A stretch of DNA of 9,408 nucleotides from positions 1 through 9,408 of the forward strand of contig DAOTZU010000216.1 of NCBI GenBank assembly GCA_034433995.1, in the 5' to 3' direction. Shown piece by piece: positions 5,639-9,408 of the stretch. The DNA comes from DAOTZU01 sp034433995. Its GTDB lineage: Bacteria > Chloroflexota > Anaerolineae > UBA1429. Made by a program: the position numbers and the translations under genes. A model generated the notes under the pieces. It worked only from the letters and a program-made list of their open reading frames with translations. It was not told the DNA's origin and made no database searches. The first letter of the stretch is position 1, and the number at the start of each line of letters is the position of its first letter.

Positions 5639-7400
5639 CCAGGTTTGTCGGGATCCGATCTGCCGGGTCCTTTACATTGATCTCTCCAAACGGCGATTTT
5701 GGATCGAGGGACGCCCGGATATCTTTCAAGCAGGATTGGGCGGCGTTGGCGCCGGCATCCGGCTGTTGGAAGAAGAATGCCCTGTGGGAGCCGATCCTTT
5801 AGGGCCCGAGAACCCAATCATCTTGGCCGTGGGGCCTCTTGTGGGGCTTTTCCCCATGGCCTCCAAGACGGCGGCGCTTTTCAAATCACCCCATACCGGC
5901 AACCTGGGCGAAAGCCACGCCGGTGGACGGAGCGCAGTGGCCATACGCATGGCAGGCTATGGGGCCATCGTGATTCGCGGGGCGAGCCTCACCCCAATCT
6001 ATCTCGTCATCGATGGTGAGCAGGTCCGCTTCCGCGATGCCTCGGGTTTGTGGGACGTGCCGGATAGCGGCACGGTGGCCAAGGCCATCCGCAACCGAGA
6101 GCCTGGCTCCGGCTACCGCACGATCATGCGCATCGGTCAGGCAGGTGAGCGCGGTATTACCTACGCCAGCGTCATCACCGAGACCTATCGGCACTTTGGG
6201 CGCCTTGGCCTGGGGGCCGTCTTTGGCAGCAAACGCCTAAAGGCGGTGGTCGTTGCCGGCAAAATGAGTTTACCCGTAACCGATCGGCGCGCCTTTCAAC
6301 AAATCTATAACGAGATCTTTAAGCATGCGACCGAGTCGGAGGCCATGCGCAAGTATCACGAGCTCGGCACGCCCATCAACGTTGCCGCGCTCAATGCTAT
6401 CCGCGCCTTGCCGGTACGCAACCTTCAAGCCAACACCCTACCCGAAGACCAGGTCGAGGCGATCACCGGAGAAGATTTGGCCCAACACTATCTGGGCCGC
6501 CGCGTGGCCTGTACCCATTGCCCTATCGCTTGCATCCATCTGGCCGCCTTGCGCACCCCTCATCCCAAAGAGCCATACTTTTTCAAGACCTCTATGATTA
6601 GTTATGATTATGAGCCCATTTTTGCCTTAGGAAGTATGTTAGGCCTTGTGGAACCCGCCGCAATGTTGCGGTTGATAGAAGAAGTTGATCGCGTGGGGCT
6701 TGATGCCATGAGCACTGGCGTCACCCTGGCTTGGGCCACAGAAGCTTTGGGGAAGGGCTTGATCACGACGGCCGAAACCGACGGGGTTCAGCTCGCTTGG
6801 GGAGACTATACAGGCTACAGCCAAGCTGTGCAAAAGATTATCAGCGCCCCTAATGATTTCTATCGGGCGTTGGGCCATGGCGCCGAATATGCGGCGGCCC
6901 GCTATGGAGGCCAAGATTTTGCCTTGGCCTTTGGCGGGAATGAGATGCCCGGTTATCATACCGGACCGGGAGGATATCTCACTTTTTTGACCGGCGCACG
7001 TCATAGCCATCTCGATAGCGCTGGCTACAGCGTTGACCAGACTGCCCTCAAAAAAGGTGAGACCCTGGATCCACAACAGCTTGCCGAGGCCCTGCTCCGC
7101 GAAGAACGCTGGCGGCAGGTTTTGATCAGCCTGGGGATTTGTTTCTTTGCCCGGGGGGTTTACACTATGGATATTGTGCAGCGGGCCCTAGCGGTCACCG
7201 GTCAAGATTGGTCGGCCGAAGCCCTTGAGCAACTGGGCGCGGATATCCTGCGCCGCAAACACGCCTTCAAGCAACGTGAGGGCTTCAATCCACAAACTTT
7301 GCGCATCCCCCGGCGCATTCTGGAGATTGCCTCGGCCTATGGAACCTTGAGCGAGGAATTCCTGCGCCAAGCGGTGCAGCACTACATGGAACAAGTTTGA
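5586..7400 (+). CDS. Aldehyde:ferredoxin oxidoreductase (AOR) family W/Mo-pterin enzyme
   Basis: Predicted cytoplasmic oxidoreductase with a tungsten or molybdenum bis-pyranopterin and one [4Fe-4S] cluster. The 604 residues match the usual length of about 600. The N-terminal AOR domain starts near residue 27 (VLYIDL), with GGRSAVAIRMAGYGAIVIRG near 115-135. Cluster ligands are C309, C312 and C316 (Cx2Cx3C), with C519 (LGIC) as the fourth. The first pterin motif DxxGLD is intact at D368-D373. E343 lies 25 residues before it, as E313 does relative to D338 in Pyrococcus furiosus AOR. H458 in MPGYHTG is a candidate for the catalytic His (H448). The second pterin motif, normally DxxGLC, reads ISLGIC, so its Asp is replaced by I514. 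A 26-residue extension carries C9, C21 and C26. The MPGYHTG and ARHSHLDSAGYS segments suggest a YdhV-like rather than classical AOR branch. Substrate unknown. Confidence 0.87.
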   Translation: MPLEAGHFCGQPNQGLYDQVCRDPICRVLYIDLSKRRFWIEGRPDIFQAGLGGVGAGIRLLEEECPVGADPLGPENPIILAVGPLVGLFPMASKTAALFKSPHTGNLGESHAGGRSAVAIRMAGYGAIVIRGASLTPIYLVIDGEQVRFRDASGLWDVPDSGTVAKAIRNREPGSGYRTIMRIGQAGERGITYASVITETYRHFGRLGLGAVFGSKRLKAVVVAGKMSLPVTDRRAFQQIYNEIFKHATESEAMRKYHELGTPINVAALNAIRALPVRNLQANTLPEDQVEAITGEDLAQHYLGRRVACTHCPIACIHLAALRTPHPKEPYFFKTSMISYDYEPIFALGSMLGLVEPAAMLRLIEEVDRVGLDAMSTGVTLAWATEALGKGLITTAETDGVQLAWGDYTGYSQAVQKIISAPNDFYRALGHGAEYAAARYGGQDFALAFGGNEMPGYHTGPGGYLTFLTGARHSHLDSAGYSVDQTALKKGETLDPQQLAEALLREERWRQVLISLGICFFARGVYTMDIVQRALAVTGQDWSAEALEQLGADILRRKHAFKQREGFNPQTLRIPRRILEIASAYGTLSEEFLRQAVQHYMEQV

Positions 7401-7413
7401 TCAAGCTCTTGCC

Positions 7414-7418
7414 GGAGG
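7414..7418 (+). promoter_or_regulatory. Ribosome binding site of the DUF169 gene
   Basis: GGAGG is six bases before the ATG at 7425 and only three before the ATG at 7422. Spacing favours the second of the two adjacent Met codons. Confidence 0.6.
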
Positions 7419-7424
7419 TAAATG

Positions 7425-8180
7425 ATGCCACGTCTTGAGGTGCTCAGCCAAAGATTGACCGAAATTCTGGGATTGAAACATGCGCCCATTGCCATCCGGT
7501 TCATCCCGCAGGGTGAACCCCTGCCCGCTGGTTTCGGCTCGCCGGAGGGCATCCGTTATTGTCAGATGCTGATGCAAGCAAGGGCCGGCCACCAAGTTTT
7601 GCTCCTGCCTGAGACGATCGCCTGCCCGGCCTCCGCGGCGGCGTTGGGGTTCAAGCCGCTCCCAGAGAAGTTGGAAACCGGGGAGATGCTTGCCGCCTAT
7701 GGCATCTTGGCCAGCCGGGAAGCAGGATCTCGTACGATCCATTCGATGCCCCGTCTCCCCATGGGGCAATATCGGGCCGTCGCCGCTTGTCCCCTGGGAG
7801 AGGCCCCTTACGAGCCGGATGTGGTGGTGATCGAATCGCAACCCGAACACCTCATGTGGCTTGCCCTGGCCTCTGTGCGCCGGACGGGGGGCCGGCTCAC
7901 CTTCAGTACGGCGATCTTGCAGGCCACTTGTGTGGATGGCACCATCCTGCCTTTTGTGGAACAGAGGCTCAACGCCTCGCTGGGGTGTTACGGTTGCCGC
8001 GAAGCCACCGATATGGCCGAGAGCGAGTGCATCCTTGGGTTCCCTGGCCATGCGTTGGAACCCCTTATGGCCGAACTAGAGGAGCTGGCCACCAAGGCGA
8101 TGCCCCGAGTGCGGGGCAAAAACGTCTATCAGGCCCTGGCTCGCCGCACCACACTTTCTAAGGAGGATCATGCTGATTGA
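7425..8180 (+). CDS. DUF169 family protein (COG2043-like), function unknown
   Basis: I recognise the DUF169 family but no established function. The 251-residue soluble protein has no signal peptide or membrane segment. The N-terminal LKHAPIAIRFI, the central MGQYRAVAACPLG and the C-terminal LGCYGCREATDM followed by E-x-x-x-GFPG are family-like. Seven cysteines occur: C46, C67, C122, C169, C188, C191 and C202. The C188-x2-C191 pair with C202 could bind a metal, a cluster or a corrinoid-like cofactor, but this is conjecture. The gene starts 24 bases after the AOR stop, and its last 11 bases overlap the next gene, so it should be co-transcribed with AOR. This placement suggests an accessory or partner role for the W/Mo enzyme, its cofactor, or its electron transfer. 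Confidence 0.78.
   Translation: MPRLEVLSQRLTEILGLKHAPIAIRFIPQGEPLPAGFGSPEGIRYCQMLMQARAGHQVLLLPETIACPASAAALGFKPLPEKLETGEMLAAYGILASREAGSRTIHSMPRLPMGQYRAVAACPLGEAPYEPDVVVIESQPEHLMWLALASVRRTGGRLTFSTAILQATCVDGTILPFVEQRLNASLGCYGCREATDMAESECILGFPGHALEPLMAELEELATKAMPRVRGKNVYQALARRTTLSKEDHAD
8160..8166 (+). promoter_or_regulatory. Strong ribosome binding site of the Fe4S-domain gene
   Basis: AAGGAGG lies inside the end of the DUF169 gene, three bases before the ATG at 8170. The spacing is short but the core match is perfect and no other in-frame Met is near, so this start is preferred. Confidence 0.6.
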
Positions 8181-8694
8181 GAATTATCAGCTCCAAGTGA
8201 CCTCGCCGCCCTGTGAGCCCGGCAGCGAGCGCTGGTCGGCGTTCGCCAGCCTGGAGGAGGATATCGGCGAGGTTCTGCCCTATCTGAACGCCGTCTGGCC
8301 GGATGCCATCTACGACCATACGGCCCAGGTGCTGACCCGGCGCTCCGGCGGACACGCCATCGCCATCCGCCCGCACGAGGTGGCGATAAGCAATGTGCTG
8401 GACCGCGCCGATGCCGAACGGTTGGTGCAGGCGCTGATCCGGGAGATCAACGCAATTTGGGAACGCCGCCAAGAGATCAGCCCCCGGACGGAGATGAGAA
8501 AACGCCCCACGGGGTTAGAGATCTATAAACTCCTGCCCAAGACGAACTGTAAAGCCTGCAATCAGCCAACCTGTCTCGCCTTTGCCCTGCAATTGGCGGC
8601 AGGAAACGCGGACCTGGGGGCTTGCCCGGTCCTTGAAGCGCCGGAATATGCCTCCCAACGCCAACAATTGCGCCGCTTGCTCAATCTAGAGTGA
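8170..8694 (+). CDS. Small Fe-S protein with a C-terminal Fe4S domain of the corrinoid Fe-S protein / CODH-ACS type
   Basis: The 174-residue soluble protein has two parts. Residues 1 to about 105 form an alpha/beta domain that I do not recognise. Residues about 118 to 155 carry LLPKTNCKACNQPTCLAFAL and a later Cys: C127-x2-C130-x4-C135-x16-C152. This is the signature of the Fe4S domain (PF04060) found in the large subunit of the corrinoid Fe-S protein of the acetyl-CoA pathway and in some redox regulators, where it holds a low-potential [4Fe-4S] cluster. No cobalamin-binding domain is present, so it is not AcsC/CdhE itself. It is joined to the DUF169 gene by an 11-base overlap. A role as a dedicated electron carrier or a cluster donor for the AOR/DUF169 unit is inferred. 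There is no signal peptide. Confidence 0.82.
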   Translation: MLIENYQLQVTSPPCEPGSERWSAFASLEEDIGEVLPYLNAVWPDAIYDHTAQVLTRRSGGHAIAIRPHEVAISNVLDRADAERLVQALIREINAIWERRQEISPRTEMRKRPTGLEIYKLLPKTNCKACNQPTCLAFALQLAAGNADLGACPVLEAPEYASQRQQLRRLLNLE

Positions 8695-8705
8695 ATGCCC
8701 AGTGC

Positions 8706-8710
8706 AGGAG
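8706..8710 (+). promoter_or_regulatory. Ribosome binding site that fixes the thioredoxin-like gene start
   Basis: AGGAG lies six bases before the ATG at 8717. The in-frame GTG at 8702 and ATG at 8711 lie too close to or ahead of it, so 8717 is chosen. Confidence 0.6.
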
Positions 8711-8716
8711 ATGCTC

Positions 8717-9408
8717 ATGCGTTCTATTGCGTCCATCATCCGCTCCCCGAAAACACTCTTGGCCTTGCTCCTGGGCCTGAGCGCCCTCTTGGGGCTGGCC
8801 CTCGCGCCCCTGGGTTATGCCGATGGGGCAGTCCATCTCTACTACTTTTACGATCCGCACTGTTCCGTCTGTGAGGCCGTGCACCGAGAGGTGTTGGAGC
8901 CGCTCAAGGTGGCCTATGGCGAGCGCTTGGTGGTGGAGGAGCGCAACATCAACGAGGGCGATAATTTTGAGCTGATGCTCGATTTGGAGGCCAAATTCCA
9001 GGTTGTCTCCAGCTCCATCCCCGAAGTCTTTATCGGTCAGGAGGCCCTCGTCGGCGATGGCCAGATTCGCGCCAGGCTCGAAGAGTTGATCGTGTTTTAC
9101 TTGGGCCGAGGGGGCGTGGCCCTGCCGGAGGTGGGCGCCGTCGTGCCCACCTACACCGCCATCACCCCGCCTTGCGAGTGCGGCGATACCCCCACACCCC
9201 GCCCCACGGCCACGCCGGATACAGGGGAATGCAGCGAGTGTGAGGCAGTCCATGCCGCCGCTGTCGCCGCCCAACTGACCGTCAGCGCCGGCAAGACCTT
9301 GACGGCCCAACCCACCCTTCCCCCTGGGGCGGGGCAACCCTTGATCCACATGGCTTATTTCTATCAGCCAGGCTGCGATGTTTGCGACCGGGCGGAACAC
9401 GATCTAGA
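8717..9408 (+). CDS. Exported tandem thioredoxin-like protein, cut by the right edge
   Basis: Open from 8717 to the window end, 230 complete codons with no stop. Residues 1-35 look like a signal peptide: basic start (R2, R9, K12), a Leu/Ala-rich core from about 14 to 32, and a possible cleavage after GYA at 35. An uncleaved membrane anchor is also possible. Residues about 39-140 form a thioredoxin fold: strand VHLYYFYD, CxxC at C49 and C52, and the cis-Pro motif SSIPEVFIG with P102. A linker follows with C153-x-C155, a TPTPRPTATP stretch, and C172-x2-C175. A second unit then begins with HMAYFYQPGCDVCDR (C220, C223), which mirrors the first. The likely role is extracytoplasmic thiol-disulfide exchange. 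The gene starts 22 bases after the Fe4S-domain gene, so it may be in the same operon. Confidence 0.8.
   Translation, partial: MRSIASIIRSPKTLLALLLGLSALLGLALAPLGYADGAVHLYYFYDPHCSVCEAVHREVLEPLKVAYGERLVVEERNINEGDNFELMLDLEAKFQVVSSSIPEVFIGQEALVGDGQIRARLEELIVFYLGRGGVALPEVGAVVPTYTAITPPCECGDTPTPRPTATPDTGECSECEAVHAAAVAAQLTVSAGKTLTAQPTLPPGAGQPLIHMAYFYQPGCDVCDRAEHDL

Noticed and set aside
6585..6650. AT-rich stretch in the AOR gene as a sign of recombination
   Set aside because: The frame and family motifs (E343 region) run through it without a break, so local codon choice explains it.
7498..7524. Two mutually exclusive hairpins early in the DUF169 gene (GGTTCA/TGAACC and GCAGGG/CCCTGC)
   Set aside because: They resemble a switch on paper, but lie about 75 bases inside a coding region, are only six base pairs each and can arise by chance.
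9403..9408. TCTAGA at the window end, also at 5591 and near 8687
   Set aside because: A palindromic hexamer seen three times in 9.4 kb is near chance and shows no link to any feature.

Overview
This is a GC-rich, densely packed bacterial window with every supported gene on the + strand. Taxonomy is inferred only. The Pro/Thr-rich linker in the exported thioredoxin-like protein, the aldehyde:ferredoxin oxidoreductase and DUF169 neighbours, and the short SufB-type protein suit an anaerobic or facultative, possibly thermophilic Chloroflexota (Anaerolineae-like) organism. No rRNA, tRNA, CRISPR array, IS element or phage gene was seen.

Layout. (1) Positions 1-2078 hold the 3' three-quarters of a P2-type (SERCA-like) Ca2+-ATPase, cut by the left edge. 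(2) 2092-3766 is an overlapping sufC/sufB-like pair: a minimal Fe-S cluster scaffold and its ATPase, with no sufD, sufS or sufU beside it. (3) 3793-5091 encodes a cyclopropane-fatty-acid synthase family methyltransferase. (4) After an 82-base gap with an imperfect hairpin comes a tight redox cluster, 5174-8694. It holds a ferredoxin-like subunit with sixteen cysteines (four [4Fe-4S]), an overlapping tungsten/molybdenum AOR-family oxidoreductase, a DUF169 protein, and a small protein ending in the Cx2Cx4Cx16C Fe-S domain best known from the corrinoid Fe-S protein of the acetyl-CoA pathway. (5) From 8717 past the right edge runs an exported protein with two thioredoxin-like CxxC units joined by a Cys/Pro/Thr linker.

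How they may work together. The window is dominated by Fe-S and thiol chemistry. SufC/SufB-like proteins would supply clusters. The ferredoxin and AOR subunits resemble the AorA/AorB or YdhY/YdhV pairs, in which a polyferredoxin wires a W/Mo-pterin enzyme to electron carriers. The following DUF169 and Fe4S-domain genes are joined to this unit by a 24-base gap and then an 11-base overlap, so they are probably co-expressed and may be accessory or electron-transfer partners. This AOR / polyferredoxin / DUF169 / Fe4S-domain / thioredoxin set is the best candidate for an undescribed system here. Its substrate cannot be read from the sequence, and the membership of the thioredoxin gene is uncertain.
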